Of a DNA stretch of 41,671 nucleotides, positions 1 to 7,790 are shown one piece after another. The DNA lies in NCBI GenBank assembly GCA_016781525.1, contig JADDQE010000191.1, positions 1 through 41,671 of the forward strand, given 5' to 3'. This stretch comes from a bacterium. Its GTDB lineage: Bacteria > Chloroflexota > Chloroflexia > Chloroflexales > Kallotenuaceae. The notes under the pieces are model-generated. The model had not been told where the DNA came from and ran no database searches. It worked only from the letters and a program-made list of their open reading frames with translations. The translations under genes were made by a program, and so were the position numbers. Every line of letters starts with the position of its first letter. The stretch's first letter is position 1.

Positions 1-1302
1 CGGAGCGGGTTGTGAAGTCCTCACAGCGACCACCGGCGCCGTAGTCCGTGTGGATGTGGGTAGGCTCGTCGGGCTCGGAACAGCCGTCTCTGTCGGCTCG
101 ACGGTGGCCGTTACAGTCAGCGTCGGCTCAGGCGATCGCGTAGATGTTGGCTCATTCGTGGTGGTCGCGGTTGGCGACGCGCTAGCCGTGACGACGGCAG
201 ACGGTCCAAGGGCAACCGCGGCGGGCCGATCTTGCTGGCGCGCGAAGCTAACCAGGCTAAACCCAACTCCGACCAACAATACAAGCGCGAGCAGCGCGGC
301 AAGCGGCGCGACAGCGGACGTCCGCCGTCGAGTGGGATTTATCGCTGGCTCCGGCGTGCTCGTGGCAGATGGCGCGGGAGCGCCCGCAACCTGCGTTGTT
401 GGCCGTGTGTGGGTCTCCCGCCGAATCGCTGCGGCTGGGAACACCATGCCTACCTCGGTCGACTCGCCGAAGCTAAGCGCAAGGGCATCTGCGAGCTCTG
501 CGGCCGTGTTGAACCGGGCTTCGGGTCGCTTGGCCATTGCTTTGGCAAATACGGCGTCCACCGCGGCTGGCAAATCAGGACGGTAGGTAGTGGGTGGCGG
601 AGGGTCAGATTGCAGGTGCGCAACGAGAACTGTTTGTGACGGCCCATCGAATGGACGGTGGCCGGTCAGGACACGGTAGAGCAGCGCACCGAGCGAGTAC
701 AGGTCGGCACGACCGTCGATCTTGCCGCCTGCGGCCAGGCGTGGGTCGATCTGCTCCGGCGCGATGTAGTCGGGCGTGCCAACAATCACACTCGATTCGG
801 TCAGGCCTGGGGCGTCAAGTGACTTTGCGATGCCAAAGTCGGTGAGTACTGCGTGGCCGCGATCATCGAAGAGAACGTTGCCTGGCTTGATATCGCGGTG
901 GACAATCCCCCGGCGATGGGCCTCGTCGAGCGCGCTCGCAATCTCGGCGGCAAGCTTGAGAACCCGTTGTGGAGCTAGACGTTGCTCGCGCTGAAGCACT
1001 TCGGCGAGTGACGGGCCAGGAAGCAGCTTCATGGTCAAAAAGAACATGCCGTCGGCGTCGCCCACATCATAGATCGGTGCGATGTGAGGGTGGTCGAGCT
1101 GTGCAGAGGTTACAGCTTCCCGCCGGAAGCGCTCGACAATGTCTTCGTCAGCCAGGTATTGCGGGTACAACACTTTGAGGGCAACATGGCGCTGCAGACG
1201 GATATCAAAGGCGCGGTAGACAGCGGCCATTCCCCCGCGCCCAATCAAGGCCTCAACGCGATACCTTCCAAGCTCGTGCTTGATTAAGTCGTTGAGCCGC
1301 AT
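1..1302 (-). CDS. Serine/threonine protein kinase, PknB/Hanks type (3' end cut by window)
   Basis: Conceptual reverse-strand translation is open from an ATG at 1302 to the window edge (434 codons, no stop). It begins MRLNDLIKHELGRYRVEAL. Kinase signatures are complete: glycine loop GRGGMAAVYRA (about 21-31), VALK lysine 43, catalytic HRDIKPGN with Asp137, and TDFG with Asp155. After the kinase domain (to about 270) comes a linker, one hydrophobic segment rich in Leu/Ala/Val (about 340-365), and a Thr/Pro/Ser-rich tail that runs off the window. The layout is a cytoplasmic kinase, one membrane pass and an extracytoplasmic tail, typical of bacterial receptor-like Ser/Thr kinases. Any sensor domain (PASTA or other) would lie outside the window. 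The start codon lies 2 bp after the stop of the upstream GT9 glycosyltransferase gene, so the two are probably co-transcribed. Substrates cannot be inferred. Confidence 0.93.
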   Translation of the reverse strand, partial: MRLNDLIKHELGRYRVEALIGRGGMAAVYRAFDIRLQRHVALKVLYPQYLADEDIVERFRREAVTSAQLDHPHIAPIYDVGDADGMFFLTMKLLPGPSLAEVLQREQRLAPQRVLKLAAEIASALDEAHRRGIVHRDIKPGNVLFDDRGHAVLTDFGIAKSLDAPGLTESSVIVGTPDYIAPEQIDPRLAAGGKIDGRADLYSLGALLYRVLTGHRPFDGPSQTVLVAHLQSDPPPPTTYRPDLPAAVDAVFAKAMAKRPEARFNTAAELADALALSFGESTEVGMVFPAAAIRRETHTRPTTQVAGAPAPSATSTPEPAINPTRRRTSAVAPLAALLALVLLVGVGFSLVSFARQQDRPAAVALGPSAVVTASASPTATTTNEPTSTRSPEPTLTVTATVEPTETAVPSPTSLPTSTRTTAPVVAVRTSQPAP

Positions 1303-1304
1303 AC

Positions 1305-2477
1305 TCAACCGTTCATTTCTTGGAGGCGCTCCCGTATGAGCGCAAGCGGCTGTGCAACATCAATTCGCCGCAGACAAGTTCGGTCGGGACAGCCATTTGG
1401 AGAGCCAAGCGAGTGCCCGCGATAGATGCAGGGGCTGCAGGCAATCTCCGACTTGAGGGCCCGATGCGGCCCCGAGCGGAGCACTGCGACGCCGTCTGCG
1501 AACTCTCCTGTGACCTGCCATTCCTCGCCGCCGAACGGGCCCCACGCTCGCGGATCGGTGGGGCCAAAGAGTGCGATAACGGGCGTTCCAACGCTGCTCG
1601 CGAGGTGTGCTACCCCGCTATCATTGCCGACAAACAGGTCGCAGCGCTGCAGTACAGCCGCGAGCTCGCCGAGCGAGGTTTTGCCGCCAAGATCGAGCAC
1701 TCCTTCCTGCCGCTGCATAGCATCAACAACGCTCGCGCGGAGCGCCGCCTCTTCTGGGCCGCCAACCAGCACAATGCGTGCTCCTTCGGCAATTAATGCG
1801 TCGGCTAGCGCGGCGAAACGTGAAGGTAGCCAGCGGCGTGCAGGCGCGAATGCACCTGACCCAGGATGAAGGGCGATGCTGGGCCCTCCCACGTCGTCTC
1901 GCGGTGGTACGAGGATTGCCGCATATGCCATGTCGGCGGGGTGAACAATGAAGGTCGGGAGCGGCGTGGCGTTACCGTCCAGCAGCCCAACCAAATCAAG
2001 CCAGTAGGAGGCTTGGTGGCGCGCGCCAAAGCCATCATCACGAATGCGATCTGTCAGGAAGAAGCCGCGTCCATTGTCGCGGCCATAGCGCCGGGGCGCA
2101 CCCGAAGCGAACGCCAGCGCAGCGTACTTGAGCGTGCCGAACCAGGTCGTCAAGTGATGAAAGATCACACAAGCATCACTCTGCCGGAGGCGGAGACGGC
2201 GCCAAAGCTGCCAAGCGGCACGCAAGTTAGCTGGTCTGAGAAGTGACCACGGGCTGTCGAACTGATGTTTCTCGAACAGAATGAGCTCGTCATAGGCAGG
2301 GAGACCATGAAGCGCCGCAGCTCCGGCTCGGGTCGTGAGCACAGTGATACGCGCCTCCGGCAGCGTATGCCGCAGCGAAAGGAGTGCAGGCGTAGTGAGC
2401 AACGCATCGCCGAGATCGGCGAGCGTAACCACGAGAATGTGCCTTGGAGTCAAGGGTTGCTGGAGGGCCGCGCTCAT
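1305..2477 (-). CDS. Glycosyltransferase family 9 (heptosyltransferase-like)
   Basis: 390 aa from the ATG at 2477; the frame is open further upstream, but homology-like sequence begins with MSAALQQPLTPRHILVVTLA. The N-terminal half has the GT9 Rossmann start (LVVTLADLGDALLTTPALLS). The C-terminal half has the nucleotide-sugar binding region: LHPGSGAFAPARRW, then VGNDSGVAHLASSVGTP followed by ALFGPTDPRAWGP. The tail carries a Cys cluster (CSPC...C...C). ADP-heptose:LPS heptosyltransferases have this fold. Chloroflexota generally lack LPS, so the acceptor is more likely another cell-surface glycan (inference). The extended -10 at 2488-2496 would place transcription start only a few bases before the ATG, and no Shine-Dalgarno is visible, so translation may be leaderless. 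The kinase gene follows 2 bp downstream. Confidence 0.88.
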   Translation of the reverse strand: MSAALQQPLTPRHILVVTLADLGDALLTTPALLSLRHTLPEARITVLTTRAGAAALHGLPAYDELILFEKHQFDSPWSLLRPANLRAAWQLWRRLRLRQSDACVIFHHLTTWFGTLKYAALAFASGAPRRYGRDNGRGFFLTDRIRDDGFGARHQASYWLDLVGLLDGNATPLPTFIVHPADMAYAAILVPPRDDVGGPSIALHPGSGAFAPARRWLPSRFAALADALIAEGARIVLVGGPEEAALRASVVDAMQRQEGVLDLGGKTSLGELAAVLQRCDLFVGNDSGVAHLASSVGTPVIALFGPTDPRAWGPFGGEEWQVTGEFADGVAVLRSGPHRALKSEIACSPCIYRGHSLGSPNGCPDRTCLRRIDVAQPLALIRERLQEMNG

Positions 2478-2487
2478 CGTCGCTGGT

Positions 2488-2496
2488 AGTATAGCA
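2488..2496 (-). promoter_or_regulatory. Extended -10 promoter of the GT9-kinase unit
   Basis: On the minus strand TGCTATACT ends about 11 bp before the ATG at 2477. The -35 region is poor, as expected for an extended -10 element. The predicted start of transcription at about 2481 implies an almost leaderless mRNA. Confidence 0.5.
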
Positions 2497-2691
2497 TGGC
2501 CGATACCTTTTACGACTAGACGGCGACTGAGTGTCAGGTGATTGTGCCCGACTTGGGCCGTATCCCGCAGTGCGGAGTGTCCACGTGAAGCAGTTGGTAA
2601 GCTGTTTGTAGGTGGTGACACTCGGAAAGACGTAGCTGGATCGCCGCGTGCTGCTATGACCAGTTAGCTGAGGGCTGAGAGGGGTCTCGCA

Positions 2692-3564
2692 ATGACAGAA
2701 AACCGACGTCTCCTGGACATAATAGGCAACCGGCTGTTCGCAATTCCCTTCGTTACCCAGTTGTGGTCCCGGTTCGCGGCTCGGGCTTCCGTCGAGGATG
2801 CTTCGGAACAGGTGCCGTTCACACCTTTACGAAGGCCGTTAAGCCGCTGTCGAGTCGCCTTGATCACCACCGGTGGACTTCATCTGAGCGAGCAGGAGCC
2901 TTTCGATATGAGTGACCCGGATGGTGAGGCTAGCTTTCGCATGCTGCGGGCTAAGCTGCCACCGGAGCAGTTGACCATAACTCATCGCTACTACGACCAC
3001 CGCGATGCCGACCGCGACCCCCAAATCATCTTCCCCCTCGACCATCTACGCGAGCTAGCGGAGCGGGGGGTCATCGGCGAGGTTGCGCCACGACACTTTG
3101 GATTTATGGGCCATATCGAAGGGCGCCACCTAGAAATTTTGACAAAGCGGACAGCGCCCGCAGTGGCCGAGATGCTGAAACAGGATCGTGTAGATGCGGT
3201 GATCCTTACGCCGGCTTGAGGGTTGTGTAATCGGTCCGTTGGGCTGATCGCGCGGGTTGTCGAGGCAGTGGGTATTGCGACTGTAAGTATCTCACTCGCG
3301 AAAGAGTTGACCTTAGCGGTCGGGGTGCCGCGCTCGGTCTTTGTCAAGTGGCCGCTTGGCCATCCCCTCGGCGAGCCGCATCACGCCGCGCAGCAGCGAA
3401 CGATGCTCTTCGCGGCGCTGCACCTGTTAGCTGCGGCAGAGCGAGGGGGTGAGATGGTCGAGCCGGGATATCGTTGGAAGCGCGAAACATATGGGGAGCC
3501 GGAGTGGTCGCAGCTTACGGCGGTCGCCACACGGAGCCAAGAGCCTAAGGACCCCGATGCATGA
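2692..3564 (+). CDS. GrdB-like selenoprotein (glycine/sarcosine/betaine reductase component B family), selenocysteine at TGA 3217-3219
   Basis: Two ORFs in the same frame (2692-3216 and 3220-3564) are separated only by TGA at 3217-3219. Read as selenocysteine the product is 290 aa with Sec176 in a U-G-L-C motif (Sec176, Cys179), the UxxC redox pair of GrdB/PrdB-type selenoproteins. The flanking sequence runs continuously through the codon: VDAVILTPA-U-GLCNRSVGLIARVVEA. Other family-like blocks are SEQEPFDMSDPDGEASFR, THRYYDHRDADRDPQIIFP, APRHFGFMGHIEGRH and, after the Sec, WPLGHPLGEPHHAAQQ. A stem-loop fitting a bacterial SECIS starts just after the TGA. The ATG is preceded by an AGAGGGG Shine-Dalgarno. 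The protein is shorter than clostridial GrdB (over 400 aa), matching the short, mostly uncharacterised environmental branch. No grdA, grdE, thioredoxin or sel gene is adjacent, so the reaction is unknown; a thiol/selenol reductase role is an inference. An ordinary annotation would wrongly give a 175-aa truncated protein or a pseudogene. Confidence 0.87.
3217..3255 (+). promoter_or_regulatory. Bacterial SECIS element with Sec codon
   Basis: Immediately after UGA (3217-3219) bases 3223-3237 pair with 3241-3255 around the triloop GUU (3238-3240). All positions pair by Watson-Crick or G-U except one A-C mismatch (3229/3249). The apical loop begins with G and lies 18 nt after the UGA, within the usual bacterial SECIS distance of about 16-37 nt. 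The upper stem 3230-3237/3241-3248 is continuous. This is hand folding, not a computed energy. Confidence 0.75.
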
Positions 3565-3670
3565 CGCCCTACAGTGCACCTGCAGGAAGACCATTGAGAG
3601 CCTGGTGGTTGTGGGAAACGGCACCGGCAATCGGCTCATACGTAGCGCACATTGACATAAATATACACTC

Positions 3671-4786
3671 TTACAGCACTGCTGTTCGCTCTAAAACAGT
3701 CAGTGTTTCGCGTGCTGTCCGCTCCCACGTCCAACCGGCCGCATGGCGCAGGCCCCGTTCACGTAAGCTCATGCGCAGCTCCTCGTCATTAACGAGCCGC
3801 GCGATGCCGTCGGCAATCGCCTGGACGTCGTAGGGGTCGACCAGGAGGCCCGCATCGCCGACGACTTCGGGCAAAGACGAGGTATTCGAGGCAAGCACTG
3901 GCGTGCCGCATGCTTGGGCTTCGAGCACCGTCATGCCAAAGCCTTCGTAGAGCGAGGGGATGACGTAGGCAAGCGCACCATTGAGCAGCGCTGGCAGATC
4001 CTGATCGTCGACGTAGCCCACGAATTTGACATCCTGATCAATGCCTAACTCGGAGGCTCGCCGCTCGATTTGTTCGCTGAGCCAGCCACGTTTTCCTGCA
4101 AGGACCAGTGTAGGCGGCCGAACGCCCGCGAAGGAGTGCCGCGCGATCGCGAAGGCTTCGATGAGCCGTGCCACGTTTTTGCGGGGCTGTACGGTGCTGA
4201 CGAAGAGGAGATAGGGTGCCACGATGCCGTAGCGCGCAAGAGCCTGAATGACGATTTCGCGCTCGGCGATCGGCCGGAAGCGCGCATGAACCCCATGGTA
4301 GATGACGCTCACCTTGTCGTCGGGCGTCCGGTAAAAGCGCTGAAGGTCGTGTTTGGTAGCCTCAGATATCGCAATAATATGGGTAGCGCGTCGCGCACTG
4401 AGGCGGGTGAACAATCGATAGTAGAGGCGCTGAAGCCGCGTATGCGCCTCGGGATGGTACAGGAACCCGAGATCATGGATCGTGACGACAGAACGCCGGC
4501 TCGTCACCAAGGGTAGTGCATGCGCGGGTACGAACAAGACGTCGGGCGGGTGGAGCAGCATTTCCAGTGAAAGGCGGCCATGGGACCATGCACGCGGAAA
4601 GGGCATCGGCCGGAGCTCGAAGGTCGGGGGCAAAGGCGGCAGCGCTGATGGCGTCCGATTACAGTACAGTACATAGTTGTTGTGCTGGTCCAGCTGGCCG
4701 AGTGCGCGAAGAAGCTCCCAGCTGTAATGTTCGGTGCCTGTGCGCACCTGTACCGCTAGGCGTGACGCATCAACTCCGATCTGCAT
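3671..4786 (-). CDS. Glycosyltransferase family 4 (GT-B)
   Basis: 371 aa from the ATG at 4786; a TTG directly before it is less well spaced from the AAGGA Shine-Dalgarno. It starts MQIGVDASRLAVQVRTGTEH. The N-terminal acceptor domain contains VTIHDLGFLYHPEAH and a run RATHIIAISEATKHDLQRFY. The C-terminal GT4 domain contains FVSTVQPRKNVARLIEAF, the loop around ALLNGALAYVIPSLYEGFGM, and the E-x7-E region EGFGMTVLEAQACGTPV. This is typical of retaining GT4 enzymes such as mannosyl- or rhamnosyltransferases of surface polysaccharide. It is transcribed away from the hairpin region at 5 kb and convergently with the selenoprotein gene. Donor and acceptor cannot be read from sequence. Confidence 0.92.
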   Translation of the reverse strand: MQIGVDASRLAVQVRTGTEHYSWELLRALGQLDQHNNYVLYCNRTPSALPPLPPTFELRPMPFPRAWSHGRLSLEMLLHPPDVLFVPAHALPLVTSRRSVVTIHDLGFLYHPEAHTRLQRLYYRLFTRLSARRATHIIAISEATKHDLQRFYRTPDDKVSVIYHGVHARFRPIAEREIVIQALARYGIVAPYLLFVSTVQPRKNVARLIEAFAIARHSFAGVRPPTLVLAGKRGWLSEQIERRASELGIDQDVKFVGYVDDQDLPALLNGALAYVIPSLYEGFGMTVLEAQACGTPVLASNTSSLPEVVGDAGLLVDPYDVQAIADGIARLVNDEELRMSLRERGLRHAAGWTWERTARETLTVLERTAVL

Positions 4787-4790
4787 CAAT

Positions 4791-4810
4791 ATTATCCTTG
4801 ATTATCCTTG
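4791..4810 (-). repeat. Tandem duplicated 10-mer carrying two Shine-Dalgarno-like sites
   Basis: Two perfect tandem copies (minus strand CAAGGATAAT twice) sit directly before the GT4 start codon. Each copy contains AAGGA, a usable Shine-Dalgarno, and GATAAT, which resembles a -10 box. The copy nearer the gene is correctly spaced (about 8 nt) for the ATG at 4786. Copy-number slippage here could change expression (inference). Confidence 0.6.
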
Positions 4811-4971
4811 CCTGTTACGGAGGTTCACTGGGTAGGAGACCCACTGCGACTTCACCGACAGAGCCGGAATGCGTGCGCTAGGATACCATGAGTAAGATTA
4901 CGCCTTCACCATCCACAAAGCGGTTATCAGGCCTACTATGAAGTTAGGAGTGATGTACTACACAGCTCCAT

Positions 4972-5074
4972 TTGCATGGGGCGAAAGTTCTGCTACAATA
5001 CATCTTGCCCGATACAACTGACGCTCGACCGACTGGGGGGTGGGCCGAGCGCACAGAGTGTCGGGCTTTCTGTT
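4972..5074 (+). ncRNA. Candidate small structured RNA with its own promoter
   Basis: Plus strand: -35 TTGCAT (4972-4977), 16-bp spacer, -10 TACAAT (4994-4999). The predicted start is at the foot of a nested hairpin: 5007-5015 pairs with 5058-5066 over 9 bp, and inside it 5022-5027 pairs with 5046-5051 over 6 bp. The outer stem is followed by TTTCTGTT, a weak U-rich tail. No convincing reading frame starts here: the plus-strand ORFs are opposite to or outside real genes and have no Shine-Dalgarno. It could be a short sRNA of about 65-70 nt, or simply a terminator-like structure near the end of the minus-strand gene at 5219. No known RNA family was recognised. Confidence 0.35.
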
Positions 5075-5218
5075 CCCTCCATTTCCTGGGGCGCTTGTCG
5101 ATCCACAGGCACTGCAAACTGCTCCCGCCCAAGTGCTCGACGGGCCAGCACAACACGCACCAAACCTGTAGGAGCTAAGCCATCAAACCCGATGTTCTGG
5201 GCAACGCCTTCGTTCAAT

Positions 5219-6091
5219 TTACCGCCCGCTAGTGGCGATAAACGCCACGGCGACCAACAGCACCATTTGAACGAGCACAGCACCGAGCAGCAGCAGCTCG
5301 CTGCCGAGGCGCGTTCGGCGGTCTACGAGCAATGCGAGGCCGAAGTTGAGCAGGGCGAGGCCGCTCGCGACGGCCGACAGCAACAGTGTGTACGTTCGAG
5401 GTCGCGCACCAGCCGTACCACCTATGGGGTCGAAGCGGATCGGAACGGTCTCTGGAAGCAGCGGATAGCGCCATGTGAGCAACGCCCACAACGCAAGGTT
5501 GAGCAGGAGGGCGAGGAGCAATAACCAGCGCACACTTGGCGAACCGATAAACGTAGGCCAAAGCTCTCCCGTGAGAACATAGCCTTCACGTTGAGGCTGT
5601 ACGACGCCGAGGCGGCGGCGCTCGTTCAGCTCACGTAAAAACTGTTCGCCCTGCCGCACGGCAAGTTGGTACTGGCTCAAATCCGTCTCGATCACTACCC
5701 GGTGCTGCATCCGGCCATGCCCAAAACGATGGAGGGGTTTTGTGGCTGCTGCGGCACGCGAGTGCTCAAATGCGGCCACACGCAGGATGCGATCCAGGGG
5801 AATGATGTGCCGACGGTCCGGTTGGATCACGACGATGGCGTTTCGATCCAGCTGATACGATAGTGTGGCTGCCCGCCACGCTTGCCGCAGGGCAAGTCCG
5901 GCAGCTATTCCTCCGAGCAGGGTCGCGAGGGCAAAGCCAAACAGACGAAGTGAGACCGGCCATTGATCGACTGGGGCGCGAAAAAATGGCACAAGGTAAA
6001 GGACACCGGCCAGCGTAAGCCCCGCAAAGAAGACGGCCATGATGAGGTAGAGCGATGTTTGGAGCGTATGTGGCGCGCGCCAGCGTTTCAC
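5219..6091 (-). CDS. Membrane protein with DUF1648-like C-terminal half
   Basis: About 290 aa; a GTG at 6091 is chosen because AGGAG lies 6 nt upstream (TTG at 6094 is the alternative). The N-terminus has two transmembrane segments (about 14-37 and 48-66), then a soluble region of about 100 residues (LSYQLDRNAIVVIQPDRRHI onward) that looks like a PH-like fold, then three more hydrophobic segments. Between the third and fourth segments is WRYPLLPETVPIRFDPIG, the DUF1648-type motif. Function is unknown; proteins with this layout are often annotated as bacterial PH-domain or DUF1648 membrane proteins. It lies 66 bp downstream of the foldase gene and may be co-transcribed with it, although a hairpin lies between. 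Confidence 0.75.
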   Translation of the reverse strand: MKRWRAPHTLQTSLYLIMAVFFAGLTLAGVLYLVPFFRAPVDQWPVSLRLFGFALATLLGGIAAGLALRQAWRAATLSYQLDRNAIVVIQPDRRHIIPLDRILRVAAFEHSRAAAATKPLHRFGHGRMQHRVVIETDLSQYQLAVRQGEQFLRELNERRRLGVVQPQREGYVLTGELWPTFIGSPSVRWLLLLALLLNLALWALLTWRYPLLPETVPIRFDPIGGTAGARPRTYTLLLSAVASGLALLNFGLALLVDRRTRLGSELLLLGAVLVQMVLLVAVAFIATSGR

Positions 6092-6120
6092 CAATGTCTC
6101 CTGCCGGTAGAGAAATGCGA

Positions 6121-6142
6121 GGAGCGGGGATTGGCCCGCTCC
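6121..6142 (-). terminator. Hairpin between foldase and membrane-protein genes
   Basis: GGAGCGGG (6121-6128) pairs perfectly with CCCGCTCC (6135-6142) around a 6-nt loop. The minus-strand sequence after it has only a weak T-rich run, so it may be an attenuator or 3'-end stabiliser rather than a full terminator. Confidence 0.35.
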
Positions 6143-6157
6143 CCGCTGCGTGCCGGT

Positions 6158-7687
6158 CTAAGGCGTCGTTGTAGCCTCTGGTCCTGTCGTTGACGTTGCC
6201 GGAGCCTCCGTCTCTACAGGGGCAATCTCCGTTGGCGTCGGCGTCGGAGCGGGAACAATCGTCGCCTTTGCGCGCTGCTCGGCCAACCAGTTCTCGTACG
6301 CGGCCTGACGCAAGCGGCTCAGCTTCGCCTCGGGATCTTCCGGCAGGCGCTGGATGATGTGCCACCCAAACTCCGTTCGAACTGGCTCGCTGATCTCATT
6401 TTCCTCGAGCGCCCATGCCGCCTCGACGAAGGGCTGTACGAGTGACTGGCCGGTTTGCGTTTGACCCTGCCGGTTGAAGGTGCCGACGTCGCCTCCCTGC
6501 TGCGCGGAGCCCTCGTCTTCGGATAGTTCACGCGCAACCTCGGCGAAGGTTTCAGGCGCGGCAATCAGCTGCTGGTAAATCTTGTCCGCTTCGGCCTTGC
6601 GCTCGGCGAATTGCTCTTCAAGCTCCTCAGGGCTGGGCGTAGGTGCCGGTGTGGGTGATTCCTCGGGCGTCGCGGTTTCATCCGCTATGGCCGTCTCGGT
6701 TGCGCCAATCTCGGCGTCGGCTGCCTCGGGCGTTGCCGTCGGGCGTGGAACCTGGAGCAGAATATGCCGGGCGCTGATCTGCTCGGGGGTCGTGGTATCG
6801 TCCGCAGGGATCTCCGTGACCAGCGCCTCGCCGATGCGCTGCTGGAACAACCGATTGCGGTATTCGGCGCGCAATGCCTCGGCGAACTCGTCCTTGGAGG
6901 CGTGCGCAGTACGCTGCCGCTGAGGCGCTTCCTCAGGGAGGGCACCTAAGATGTTGAGGTACTCGGTGTAGAGCGCATCGATGACCTGATCGGCTTGGGC
7001 AGTTGCCTCGGCCGGCAGTGGCGTTGCAGTTGGAACAGCTGTAGCCGTACTGGTTGCAGCTACGGACGCTTCAGCAGTTGCTGCCACGGAGGCTTCGGCA
7101 GTTACCGTCGCGCTAATCTCATCTGTACCGGTGACGGGCGACGCGGTTTCCAATACGCTGCCCAGCTCGCCTACCAAAAGCTGGTCGACCTCACCGCCGG
7201 CAGGGTCGAGCTGAAACTGCTCCTTGGCATACTGCTCCGCGATCTGCCGGTCGGCCCACTGGCTAACGAGAGTCTCGTCGATGGGCTGCTGACGCGTACG
7301 CGCAGTGCCAAGCTCATCGAGCTGGACGTTTGCCTGAACGATTTGCTCGTCAAAGCGGCCGCCCTGGCCGAAGCTTTGGTTTGAGCCAAAGAGCTTGCTG
7401 AATTGGAGCGTGCGAGCCATCTGCTGGATGAGGTTAACACGGTTGAGGCGCTCGTAGTCGGCTCGTGTGAGAGCGACGTCATTGACGCGCTTGAGGGTCT
7501 GACTCGGTGCGACGAAGCGATCATATACAAAGCCGCCGATGACCAGCAGCAGGGCGAGACCTACAGCGCCGGCGAGCGCGAAGATTACCCGCCGCTGCAC
7601 GTTCGCTTCGCGCTGCTGGGCCGCAATCTGCCGCCGCGTCAGCTGACGCCGCTCAGGAGGTTGAGAAGGGCGTGGTCGGTTGCTCAT
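6158..7687 (-). CDS. Membrane-anchored parvulin-type peptidyl-prolyl isomerase (SurA/PrsA-like) with low-complexity inserts
   Basis: 509 aa, ATG at 7687 with AAGGA just upstream. The N-terminus is basic and cytoplasmic, followed by one transmembrane helix (about 34-54) that places the rest outside the membrane. A SurA-like N-terminal region follows (about 66-300) with a Thr/Ala-rich insert (about 183-233). The PpiC rotamase domain begins at QISARHILLQV (about 303) and continues with TFAEVARELSEDE, GGDVGTF and EFGWHIIQRL (about 447). Unusually, roughly 40 Thr/Pro/Glu-rich residues (about 314-355) interrupt the rotamase domain directly after its first strand. A Thr/Pro-rich tail closes the protein. 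The likely role is folding of exported proteins. It sits downstream of the S6-SSB-S18 block but behind that block's terminator. Confidence 0.87.
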   Translation of the reverse strand: MSNRPRPSQPPERRQLTRRQIAAQQREANVQRRVIFALAGAVGLALLLVIGGFVYDRFVAPSQTLKRVNDVALTRADYERLNRVNLIQQMARTLQFSKLFGSNQSFGQGGRFDEQIVQANVQLDELGTARTRQQPIDETLVSQWADRQIAEQYAKEQFQLDPAGGEVDQLLVGELGSVLETASPVTGTDEISATVTAEASVAATAEASVAATSTATAVPTATPLPAEATAQADQVIDALYTEYLNILGALPEEAPQRQRTAHASKDEFAEALRAEYRNRLFQQRIGEALVTEIPADDTTTPEQISARHILLQVPRPTATPEAADAEIGATETAIADETATPEESPTPAPTPSPEELEEQFAERKAEADKIYQQLIAAPETFAEVARELSEDEGSAQQGGDVGTFNRQGQTQTGQSLVQPFVEAAWALEENEISEPVRTEFGWHIIQRLPEDPEAKLSRLRQAAYENWLAEQRAKATIVPAPTPTPTEIAPVETEAPATSTTGPEATTTP

Positions 7688-7713
7688 AATTCCTTACACT
7701 CTTAGAACGATTA

Positions 7714-7746
7714 ACGGGCACGGGGCCTGTCTGCTCCCGTGCCCGT
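7714..7746 (-). terminator. Strong hairpin terminator after rpsR
   Basis: An 11-bp perfect stem, ACGGGCACGGG (7714-7724) with CCCGTGCCCGT (7736-7746), lies 45 bp after the rpsR stop. The minus strand continues TTAATCGTTCT, a modest T-rich tail. It probably ends the rpsF-ssb-rpsR transcript. Confidence 0.6.
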
Positions 7747-7790
7747 CCCATGTGCGGATCAAAAGGGTCAAGCGCCCGAAGGAGACGCTT

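Noticed and set aside
50..1287. Several plus-strand ORFs over the left edge
   Set aside because: They are shadows of the Ser/Thr kinase on the minus strand, which has full kinase motifs.
2692..3219. Pseudogene with a premature TGA stop
   Set aside because: The UxxC context, the SECIS-like hairpin and intact sequence on both sides favour selenocysteine.
3223..3564. Separate 113-aa gene starting at TTG 3223
   Set aside because: It is in frame with the upstream ORF, lacks its own Shine-Dalgarno (the sequence is the SECIS stem), and its content continues the GrdB-like fold.
4976..5524. Plus-strand 182-aa ORF
   Set aside because: No Shine-Dalgarno, low-complexity polar composition, and its second half is antisense to the DUF1648-like gene.
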